Shown piece by piece: positions 1 to 5,145 of a stretch of 7,596 nucleotides of DNA. The position numbers and the translations under genes are program-made. Each line of letters opens with the position of its first letter. The stretch's first letter is position 1. The stretch is from Nitrosotalea sp. (lineage in GTDB: Archaea > Halobacteriota > Syntropharchaeia > Alkanophagales > Methanospirareceae): assembly GCA_020725315.1 (NCBI GenBank), contig DYFG01000047.1:3313-10908 (forward strand), in the 5' to 3' direction. The notes beneath the pieces are model-generated. The model was given only the letters and a program-made list of their open reading frames with translations, was not told the DNA's origin and made no database searches.

Positions 1-593
1 ATACATATCGAACAAAAACTCATGAGCGTGCCTGCAAACAGCGGTATCGTAAGATTATCCGCTATTGGCACGCCATAAACGTTCAACGGTACGCCATCTG
101 CTATCGTGGCACCTATCGTTCCGCAAACTGCCACTGGTAACGAGTGGAGAACCAGCCATCCTATAATCAACGAGGTAATGAACATGACCAGCATCACTTC
201 GGGTGGCTTCATTCTTCTCTCATACCTTCCCGGGTTATCCACGCTCATCATTGCGCCTGCCAGAGCAGAAGCAGTATCTCCTATTGCCAGCATGAAGATT
301 GCGGCTATCGCAATCTTCTTCTCGAAGATTAAAACGCTTATAAAAGCACCGATAACAAAAAATACATACGCACCGATTTCCCTCCTCTCTTTCTCCCTGA
401 GGAACGGCAATGAAACGAGACCACGAAATCGTAACCATTCAATGATACCAATAATAAAAAAGGAAAGAACAAAGCCGAGAATGATCAAATCCTTTTGGAC
501 GAGAAGATAAAGCACCGGAATCGCGACACCACAGGTATGTACTGCTTTTCGTTTCGTTTCTTCTATCAGAATACGTGATTTGGGTGTAGGCAT
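1..593 (-). CDS. Dolichol/phytol kinase-like integral membrane protein (C-terminus off the left edge)
   Basis: The frame is open from the ATG at 593 to the left edge, giving 197 codons with no stop. The protein is strongly hydrophobic, with probable membrane helices near residues 23-31, 35-52, 75-90, 95-112, 133-149 and 180-197. Two signatures place it in the SEC59/DGK1/VTE5-type CTP-dependent lipid kinase family: GDTASALAG (residues 105-113) and, near the end, ADNLTIPLFAG (178-188). Such enzymes phosphorylate polyprenol, phytol or diacylglycerol-like alcohols; in archaea the natural substrate is a dolichol or geranylgeraniol-type lipid. The DNLTIP block normally lies close to the C-terminus, so little is probably missing. 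An AGAGGTG ribosome-binding site at 604-610 supports this start. The stretch after GDTASALAG reads KPPEV where I would expect a KS.EG-like motif, so substrate and activity are less certain than the fold. Confidence 0.78.
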   Translation of the reverse strand, partial: MPTPKSRILIEETKRKAVHTCGVAIPVLYLLVQKDLIILGFVLSFFIIGIIEWLRFRGLVSLPFLREKERREIGAYVFFVIGAFISVLIFEKKIAIAAIFMLAIGDTASALAGAMMSVDNPGRYERRMKPPEVMLVMFITSLIIGWLVLHSLPVAVCGTIGATIADGVPLNVYGVPIADNLTIPLFAGTLMSFCSIC

Positions 594-617
594 TTTGGTG
601 AGCCACCTCTTAAACCC

Positions 618-635
618 TTTTTGCTGTCGCAAAAA
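618..635 (-). promoter_or_regulatory. Small perfect hairpin in the leader of the lipid-kinase gene
   Basis: On the minus strand TTTTTGC, a GACA loop and GCAAAAA form a perfect 7-bp stem with a 4-nt loop. It lies a few bases upstream of the AGAGGTG ribosome-binding site (604-610) of the lipid-kinase gene. It could influence translation or mRNA stability. That role is inference from position only. Confidence 0.35.
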
Positions 636-645
636 CCTTGTAAAA

Positions 646-666
646 CACCCTTTATTTTTTCTTTTA
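646..666 (+). repeat. Copy 1 of a 21-nt exact direct repeat (second copy at 7159-7179)
   Basis: The 21 bases starting CACCCTTTATTTTTT and ending CTTTTA occur identically at 7159-7179 on the same strand. This copy lies between the PAN stop and the lipid-kinase start. The copy at 7159-7179 serves as the T-rich stretch after mtd. The repeat is T-rich, so part of the match is low complexity, but the CACCC head is not. Confidence 0.6.
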
Positions 667-673
667 GCACAGG

Positions 674-696
674 TTTTCTTTTTTCTAAAAAGAAAA
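674..696 (-). terminator. Terminator-like inverted repeat with T-runs after PAN
   Basis: TTTTCTTTTT (674-683) and AAAAAGAAAA (687-696) are perfect 10-bp arms around a 3-nt TCT loop. Read on the minus strand, a T5-C-T5 run starts about 5 nt after the PAN stop codon (702-704). Archaeal terminators are typically U-rich runs, so this is the probable PAN terminator. The right arm can also pair with the T-rich stretch at 655-667, and AAACAC at 643-648 is complementary to GTGTTT at 698-703, so an alternative longer hairpin exists. Confidence 0.6.
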
Positions 697-701
697 AGTG
701 T

Positions 702-1940
702 TTAGATGAACATCACTCCAGCCTCTTTAGCATTGAGATAATCCCACTGCTTGCTCTCCTTTACCTTCTTTATTGCTCGCTCAAATTCTTCCATTCCCAC
801 CGTTTTCTTATTCTTTCGCGCGGCAAACATACCCGCCTCGACGGATATCGCCTTGATATCTGCACCCGTGGCATGTTCGGTAAGTGCCGCTAAGGTATCT
901 AAATCGACATCCTTCCTCAGCTTAAGGGTGGCTGTATGGATCTTAAATATCTCCTTTCTCCCTTCTTTATCCGGTATCGGTATCTTTATGATGCGGTCGA
1001 ATCTTCCAGGTCTGAGCAGAGCAGGATCAAGGATATCAGGTCTATTTGTTGCGCCTATTATCCGCACATCGCCTCTTTGGTCAAACCCGTCTACTTCTGC
1101 TAACAGTTGCATCATTGTTCGCTGCACTTCACGCTCCCCCGAGGTACCATCCTCGATCCTCCGAGCAGCAATTGCATCGATCTCGTCAACGAACAAGATG
1201 GCTGGAGATTTTTCCTTTGCCAATTCGAAGAGTTCCCTCACCATTCTCGCACCCTCACCGATGTATTTCTGCACGAGTTCAGAGCCAACGACTCTTATAA
1301 ACGTGGCGGATGTGCGCTTCGCAACGGCTTTTGCAAGCAATGTCTTCCCCGTGCCCGGTTCCCCTATCAGAAGAACACCCTTTGGTGGCACCACACCTAT
1401 GCGCTCGAACCGTTCAGGCTCGGTCAGTGGGAGCTCAACTATCTCCCTAATCTCTTCTATCTGCTCAGTCAACCCTCCTATCATTTCATAGTCCACGTCC
1501 GGTGATTCTATTACTTCCATACCATACACAAGAGGGTCTTTTGCAGAAGAGAGCACGCTTACCACAGCCAGTGATTGTTGATTCAATCCAACTTGTGCGC
1601 CGGGGAAGACATCTTTGGGCTCTATAAACTGCGAGTAATTTACAACGAATCGAGGTCCGGTGCTGCTCCTCACTACCATCCTTTTATCATCTATTACCTC
1701 TACAACAGTTCCTATTATCAGCGGTGGAGTTCGCAACTTTTCCAGTTCTAACCTCAACTTACGAATCTCATTCTCGTATCGATTTCGCATCTCCTCGAAA
1801 TATCTTCCTTCTCGTTCTACCCTCTCCAGTGTCCCCTTCAGCCGATTGTTTACTTCCTCCAACTGCTTTATCCTGTCCAGCAGGTATCTTGAATAATCAG
1901 TGCCTGAGGGTACAGGTACATCGCCGCTCGTTGCTTTCAT
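702..1940 (-). CDS. pan: Proteasome-activating nucleotidase PAN (AAA+ ATPase of the archaeal 20S proteasome)
   Basis: The 412-residue product has full PAN length and architecture. A coiled coil spans about residues 19-70, an OB-fold about 72-135, and the AAA+ module about 150-395. PAN forms a cytoplasmic hexameric ring that unfolds substrates with ATP and feeds them into the 20S proteasome; it is the archaeal counterpart of the 26S Rpt ring. Visible motifs are Walker A GEPGTGKT (193-200), aromatic pore loop KYIG (225-228), Walker B ILFVDEID (248-255), sensor-1 ATNRPD (297-302) and the arginine-finger region RPGRFDR (310-316). Two oddities: Walker A has Glu where PPGTGKT is usual, and the C-terminus is MFI rather than a Hb-Tyr-X tail, so Phe replaces the Tyr that docks into the 20S alpha ring. 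The ATG is preceded by AGAGGT at 1944-1949 and by a TATA box around 1971-1982. Confidence 0.97.
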   Translation of the reverse strand: MKATSGDVPVPSGTDYSRYLLDRIKQLEEVNNRLKGTLERVEREGRYFEEMRNRYENEIRKLRLELEKLRTPPLIIGTVVEVIDDKRMVVRSSTGPRFVVNYSQFIEPKDVFPGAQVGLNQQSLAVVSVLSSAKDPLVYGMEVIESPDVDYEMIGGLTEQIEEIREIVELPLTEPERFERIGVVPPKGVLLIGEPGTGKTLLAKAVAKRTSATFIRVVGSELVQKYIGEGARMVRELFELAKEKSPAILFVDEIDAIAARRIEDGTSGEREVQRTMMQLLAEVDGFDQRGDVRIIGATNRPDILDPALLRPGRFDRIIKIPIPDKEGRKEIFKIHTATLKLRKDVDLDTLAALTEHATGADIKAISVEAGMFAARKNKKTVGMEEFERAIKKVKESKQWDYLNAKEAGVMFI

Positions 1941-1970
1941 TTTACCTCTGTTATTTATTTCTCCAGGGTA

Positions 1971-1982
1971 TTATATATAAAC
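1971..1982. promoter_or_regulatory. Near-palindromic TATA box shared by PAN (-) and MBF1 (+)
   Basis: TTATATATAA (1971-1980) reads the same on both strands and fits the archaeal box A consensus. With its centre near 1976, a start site about 26 nt away would fall near 1950 for PAN (a 10-nt leader carrying the AGAGGT site). For MBF1 it would fall near 2002 (a leader of about 32 nt). No other TATA-like sequence is seen in the 93-nt divergent gap. The BRE flanks are unclear, so bidirectional use is inference. Confidence 0.6.
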
Positions 1983-1995
1983 TGCACGGAGTCTC

Positions 1996-2036
1996 AAAAT
2001 AAAATGAAATAAAATGAAATGAAATGAAATGAAATG
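1996..2036 (+). repeat. A-rich ATGAA pentamer tandem repeat running into the MBF1 start codon
   Basis: Four perfect ATGAA units at 2014-2033 end in the MBF1 ATG at 2034. They are preceded by a duplicated 10-mer AAAATGAAAT (2001-2010 and 2011-2020). ATG triplets occur at 2004, 2014, 2019, 2024, 2029 and 2034. Those at 2004, 2014, 2019 and 2024 each encode only Met-Lys before a stop (TAA for the first, TGA for the rest). The ATG at 2029 opens a 12-codon frame. No Shine-Dalgarno sequence is present, so the repeat is effectively the entire leader of MBF1. Confidence 0.85.
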
Positions 2037-2441
2037 CCCGAGTGTGAGATATGTGGTGTGGAAATAAAAGGAAAAGTCCAGGACATAACGATAGGGAGCT
2101 CAAAGTTACAGGTATGTAAAGCGTGTGCTCGATATGGAACAGTGATAGTAGTGGATAAAAAAGTAAAAACAACGCTTGGTGGTGAACCAGTGCAGCTCGT
2201 TAAGGCTAAAAGGGGATTATATGAGCAGATGGACCTCGTGATAGAAGAGGGAATGGAAATGGGAGAGGAGTATGGAAGGAAGATAAAAGAAGCGAGGGAA
2301 AAAGCAGGGCTCAAACAAGCAGAGCTTGCCAAAAGGATAAATGAAAAACAGTCCATGGTGCGGAAGATAGAGAACGAGGAGATAATCCCAAGCAAAGAGG
2401 TGTGGAGAAAAATAGAGCGGGTTCTTAAATCTTTTCTTTAA
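2034..2441 (+). CDS. mbf1: Archaeal multiprotein bridging factor 1 (zinc ribbon plus XRE-type HTH)
   Basis: The 135-residue product has an N-terminal zinc ribbon with CEIC at 4-7 and CKAC at 28-31. A charged linker follows, then a Cro/C1-type helix-turn-helix at about 80-131 (GRKIKEAREKAGLKQAELAKR, continuing through IENEEIIPS). This is the archaeal MBF1 layout. The eukaryotic homologue bridges activators and TBP; the archaeal protein has been linked to ribosomes and translation, so its role here should be read as transcription or translation associated. The protein is shorter than many archaeal MBF1s: it stops just after the last HTH helix (VLKSFL), without the usual tail. Translation from 2034 gives the zinc ribbon immediately, and no in-frame upstream start is usable. 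Its TAA overlaps the stop of the convergent membrane-protein gene through the shared TTAA at 2438-2441. Confidence 0.9.
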   Translation: MPECEICGVEIKGKVQDITIGSSKLQVCKACARYGTVIVVDKKVKTTLGGEPVQLVKAKRGLYEQMDLVIEEGMEMGEEYGRKIKEAREKAGLKQAELAKRINEKQSMVRKIENEEIIPSKEVWRKIERVLKSFL

Positions 2442-2887
2442 CTAACTTCAGACGGCTTTAACAGGCTGAGAAAGACCGTGCTTACAATCATGCATATCGC
2501 TATCGCAGAAATTATCAGATTAATTTCGGGTAATTCACCCTCCAGCGTGAGTTTCACACCGCCTAACGTTGCAATGAAGGCGAACGTTGCAGAGGTACCG
2601 AGGAATACGGCTTTAATATGCGATTTCACTTTACCTTTGCTCTTACTTTTGCCTTTCGATTCGTAAAAGACGGTAAAGATACCGAAGAAGATGGCAAAGA
2701 TTAACAGCACGACTGGTCCTGTTCGGTTCTCCCCGTTTATGACGAACAGAGAAGTTCCTTCGGTTGCAAAGAACATCAAGCCAAAAGCTATATAAAGAGT
2801 GAGTAATGCAAGTGTGGTTGATAGGATAAGCGTCTTCAGGTATCTCTTATACTCCACCATTCCTTTTATCTTCGTTATCAAACCCAT
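2438..2887 (-). CDS. Hypothetical four-helix membrane protein downstream of RaSEA
   Basis: I do not recognise the family. With the ATG at 2887 the product has 149 residues and four predicted membrane helices, at roughly 19-41, 57-75, 91-111 and 122-143. A short Lys/Ser-rich loop (ESKGKSKSKGKVKSH, about 76-90) lies between helices 2 and 3 and probably faces the cytoplasm. There are no cysteine pairs, catalytic motifs or signal peptide cleavage features. The frame also extends to an ATG at 2956 (172 residues), but that would overlap the RaSEA coding end by 50 nt and add a hydrophilic tail, so I prefer 2887. An ATG at 2860 is also possible. The gap to the RaSEA stop is then 19 nt, so read-through from RaSEA is plausible unless the hairpin at 2909-2932 terminates it. 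The 3' end converges on MBF1 with overlapping stop codons. Confidence 0.65.
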   Translation of the reverse strand: MGLITKIKGMVEYKRYLKTLILSTTLALLTLYIAFGLMFFATEGTSLFVINGENRTGPVVLLIFAIFFGIFTVFYESKGKSKSKGKVKSHIKAVFLGTSATFAFIATLGGVKLTLEGELPEINLIISAIAICMIVSTVFLSLLKPSEVS

Positions 2888-2906
2888 TGGTATTCCAATT
2901 ATTCTA

Positions 2907-4106
2907 TCAAACTTTCTTTTTAAAGAAAGTTTGTGAGCAAAACAAGAAATCGTCATATTTTATCAGTGCATGCCATACCTCCCGGCATTCGCAATCGATC
3001 TCGTCGAGGTGTTCCAATACGCTCAAGTCCTGGGTTATATTGAATTTTTTTATCGCTTCTATTATCCTCTGATCGCACTTACCACAATTATGTGGTCCTC
3101 TTTTATGCCCTGCACCTACGGGGTCTGAGATCACCACAACGTTCTGTCTCGCTATCTCTTTTATCGCATCAACGGCGCTCCATAGCCATGGAGGCGGGTA
3201 ATATCCTCTTCTCCATAAATCTTCTAAGAGGGTGTATTTTTGCACGTTACAGAGATTCAACGAGATGGTGGAAGAATAACCGGAGACAAGTTCTGCGGAT
3301 GTTATGACGTCTTCTATTGCTTTTTTTTCAGATATAAAAGGAGGTTTGAGTAAAAGATACGTTTTTACCGTCGCGCCGTAGTCCCTTGTGATTTTCGCCG
3401 CTTTTCTGTAATCCTCGAACGAAAAACCCTTATTTATGTACTTCGACCTGATGAAATCATCTGCGGTTTCTAACCCGATAGCGAGCTCAAGGTTCTCAAC
3501 AGCTTTCAAATCCTCGATTTTCTCTGCGTTTACATACTCAGCTCTCGTCTCTACAATGAGCTTCTTAATCTCCTTTCTCCTTTTCACCATCTTTGCTATC
3601 TCCCTTCTTGTCTCGCTCGCTATTTCTCGGTCGTCGAGGAAGCTGCCCGAGGTGAAGATCTTCAGTATGAACTCTTCATCAGGGCTGGTTTTTAACGAAT
3701 CTTCCAGTTGAGCCAGAATGTCCGCCTGAGTTACGTCTGCTGCTTCTTGCCAGTAGCCGCAGATTGTGCAGTTCCGCCATTGACAGCCAGCGGTTCTCAC
3801 TATGACAGTCAATGATTTTATCGCCTTTCGCTCTTCGGTGAAGAAATCGTAGTCGAGCCATGAAGCTACTGGCTTTTGCTTCTTATTCTTTGCTGTGGTC
3901 ATGATTTCATGTGATGTTTTGTTGGAAGTTACTCTGAATATCTCTCTTCCGTATTTCCTTGTAGCATTTGATAATGCATGAGCGGCTAGCTGCGCCTGTT
4001 TTATATCAATTCCCGCATTCAGGATTTCTTTGTGATGCGCTTCCCAGAATTTGTGAAATTCAGAAAAATACTGAAGTTCTTCGTTATTGAAAGTAAACCT
4101 CATCAT
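2907..4106 (-). CDS. raSEA: Archaeosine synthase radical SAM subunit RaSEA, with an N-terminal helical extension
   Basis: RaSEA works with ArcS: ArcS attaches lysine to preQ0 at position 15 of archaeal tRNA and RaSEA cleaves the adduct to leave archaeosine. The 399-residue product has a radical SAM cluster motif GCQWRNCTICGY with Cys108, Cys113 and Cys116. Core-fold segments include FTSGSFLD (151-158), VETRAEY (185-191) and GLETADD (211-217). A C-terminal cysteine-rich part, HNCGKC (339-344) and DCEC (371-374), is characteristic of this family and may bind metal. Residues 1-80 precede the usual start of similarity (around KPVASWLDYDFF) and look like a soluble helical segment. An internal ATG at 3902 would give a 331-residue protein closer to the usual size. 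I keep the upstream ATG because the extension has normal coding character and follows the zinc-knuckle gene by only 14 nt. A second ATG at 4103 is equivalent. Confidence 0.88.
   Translation of the reverse strand: MMRFTFNNEELQYFSEFHKFWEAHHKEILNAGIDIKQAQLAAHALSNATRKYGREIFRVTSNKTSHEIMTTAKNKKQKPVASWLDYDFFTEERKAIKSLTVIVRTAGCQWRNCTICGYWQEAADVTQADILAQLEDSLKTSPDEEFILKIFTSGSFLDDREIASETRREIAKMVKRRKEIKKLIVETRAEYVNAEKIEDLKAVENLELAIGLETADDFIRSKYINKGFSFEDYRKAAKITRDYGATVKTYLLLKPPFISEKKAIEDVITSAELVSGYSSTISLNLCNVQKYTLLEDLWRRGYYPPPWLWSAVDAIKEIARQNVVVISDPVGAGHKRGPHNCGKCDQRIIEAIKKFNITQDLSVLEHLDEIDCECREVWHALIKYDDFLFCSQTFFKKKV
2909..2932 (-). terminator. Perfect 11-bp inverted repeat at the RaSEA stop codon
   Basis: AAACTTTCTTT (2909-2919) and AAAGAAAGTTT (2922-2932) are exact complements separated by TT. 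The structure contains the last codons of RaSEA (FFKKKV) and the first base of its TGA read from plus-strand position 2909. The real loop must be larger than 2 nt, so the innermost A-T pairs would open. It may be a 3'-end hairpin, a weak terminator or an mRNA-stabilising element between RaSEA and the membrane-protein gene. Confidence 0.45.
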
Positions 4107-4120
4107 TTTTTTCTTTTAAT

Positions 4121-4318
4121 TTATCGTCTTTCCAGTCCATATTTATCACTCCCTTCTTCGCATTTCAAAATTTCTGCCAACGACTCAGTTTGTTCTTCCA
4201 GCGACCATTTCCGACCACATTCGCAATCTCCTCGATAGGTATCCTGATATTGCCCGCCTACAAGTTCAAGGGCTACATTCCTGCCACATAGACATTTGAT
4301 TATTACTTTGGTTTGCAT
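4121..4318 (-). CDS. Small CxCG zinc-knuckle protein (65 aa), unknown function
   Basis: This short hydrophilic protein carries two CxCG knuckles, CLCG at 9-12 and CECG at 32-35, about 20 residues apart. Four cysteines in this layout could hold one zinc ion in a ribbon-like fold. A conserved-looking segment GDCECGRKW (30-38) is followed by an acidic helix (about 39-55) with one further Cys53. The start is well supported: GAGGT in the last codons of the upstream nuclease-like gene lies just ahead of the ATG, and that gene's TAA is only 2 nt away, so translation is probably coupled. The RaSEA ATG follows 14 nt after its stop. Context suggests either a partner of the nuclease-like protein or an accessory of tRNA modification. 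Neither can be decided from sequence. The family is not one I can name. Confidence 0.7.
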   Translation of the reverse strand: MQTKVIIKCLCGRNVALELVGGQYQDTYRGDCECGRKWSLEEQTESLAEILKCEEGSDKYGLERR

Positions 4319-4320
4319 AA

Positions 4321-5082
4321 TTACCTACCTCTTTCCGCTATTCCAAATTGTTCACGGCGATCATTATGAATCAACGCAGAGTTATAAAGTTCTTCTAACT
4401 CTTTATAAACCCTGAATAAGAATCTGTCTTTGTATTCTCTAAAAGGAGTCTGATTTACATATTTATCAAATAAACTCTTTTCTTTTTCAGTTGGACCAAT
4501 GATATAGAAACGCACTGAAAATCTTTTCGGAATTTTCAAAAGTCTATCTAAACCATTCTTAACCCTTGTGGTTTCTTCAACTTCAAACGCATATGCAGGA
4601 AATAATCCATAGTCATCCTCACCAAACCATAGAGCATCTATTTCTCTAATCTTCGCCAAGTTAGGTCCTCTAAAAATGTCGGTACAGTCAGAGACAGTTA
4701 CATAATCTCTTAACGGTTTGCCTTGGAAATCTTGGATAGTTTGATCGTGAGGGGGTGCATAAGTTTCATATCCATAAATTTTCCCGAGAGTTACTAACAT
4801 CCCCTGTGCAATTCCGTGATTAATTTCCGGTTCTTCAGTGAATTTCTGTGAATGAGGTTTAAGTGGCTTTTCTTCTAAGAGTCTATAAACGCCTTCTCCC
4901 AGTGGTTCAAAAATTTTATATTGTCTTACGACTCTCCTTATGGTAGCTTGCCATGTTGGGTTGGTCCTGGTTTTAGGATGCCCCTCTACTATCTTATTAA
5001 TCTCGGATAAGTGACCTTGCCCACCCAAATCAATTAAGGCATCCCTTACAACATCCTTCCAGGTCAGTTTTTGCTTATCCAT
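4321..5082 (-). CDS. Winged-helix protein with PD-(D/E)XK-like nuclease domain (restriction-endonuclease-like)
   Basis: With the ATG at 5082 the product has 253 residues. Residues about 5-70 look like a winged-helix domain (TWKDVVRDALIDLGGQGHLSEI, then a recognition-like helix and GEGVYRLLE), reminiscent of HTH domains fused to restriction enzymes. Residues about 140-200 carry EIDALWF followed by FPAYAFEVEETTRVKNGLDRL. The Asp of IDALW (149) and the Glu residues of FEVE (167, 169) sit where PD-(D/E)XK nucleases place metal ligands, but the Lys position is Glu. The start is chosen because GAAGGA lies 5 nt upstream (5088-5093); the frame stays open to a TTG at 5133 with no ribosome-binding signal. 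A TATA-like TAATTATATCA lies about 40-50 nt upstream. The gene is visibly AT-richer than mtd or PAN, consistent with transfer. No methyltransferase is adjacent, so a stand-alone defence nuclease or a DNA-binding regulator are both possible. Confidence 0.65.
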   Translation of the reverse strand: MDKQKLTWKDVVRDALIDLGGQGHLSEINKIVEGHPKTRTNPTWQATIRRVVRQYKIFEPLGEGVYRLLEEKPLKPHSQKFTEEPEINHGIAQGMLVTLGKIYGYETYAPPHDQTIQDFQGKPLRDYVTVSDCTDIFRGPNLAKIREIDALWFGEDDYGLFPAYAFEVEETTRVKNGLDRLLKIPKRFSVRFYIIGPTEKEKSLFDKYVNQTPFREYKDRFLFRVYKELEELYNSALIHNDRREQFGIAERGR

Positions 5083-5120
5083 TCTATTCCTTCTATTAAA
5101 TTTTCCTCTCACTTGGGAAT

Positions 5121-5131
5121 TGATATAATTC
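5121..5131 (-). promoter_or_regulatory. TATA-like element upstream of the nuclease/zinc-knuckle/RaSEA cluster
   Basis: On the minus strand GAATTATATCA sits about 43 nt upstream of the ATG at 5082. That predicts transcription starting near 5099, ahead of the GAAGGA ribosome-binding site at 5088-5093. It would give the cluster its own promoter separate from the GNAT gene, whose stop lies at 5146. The BRE is not obvious. Confidence 0.45.
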
Positions 5132-5145
5132 AATACCCATAACTC

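Noticed and set aside
235..438. Short minus-strand frame inside the lipid-kinase gene
   Set aside because: It is out of frame with the GDTASALAG/DNLTIP reading, which runs unbroken from 593 to the edge.
594..701. Possible small RNA or CRISPR-like repeat in the spacer between the lipid kinase and PAN
   Set aside because: There are no regularly spaced repeats, only one hairpin and T/A-rich inverted repeats better explained as leader and terminator.
751..1491. Long open plus-strand frame antisense to PAN
   Set aside because: It is a shadow of PAN codons. The product is Ser/Arg-rich without motifs, and PAN is certain on the other strand.
2888..2956. Upstream ATG for the four-helix membrane protein
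   Set aside because: It would overlap RaSEA by 50 nt and merely translate the palindromic 3' end in another frame.
5083..5133. N-terminal extension of the nuclease-like protein from a TTG at 5133
   Set aside because: No ribosome-binding site precedes the TTG, it overlaps the TATA-like element, and the ATG at 5082 has a well-spaced GAAGGA.
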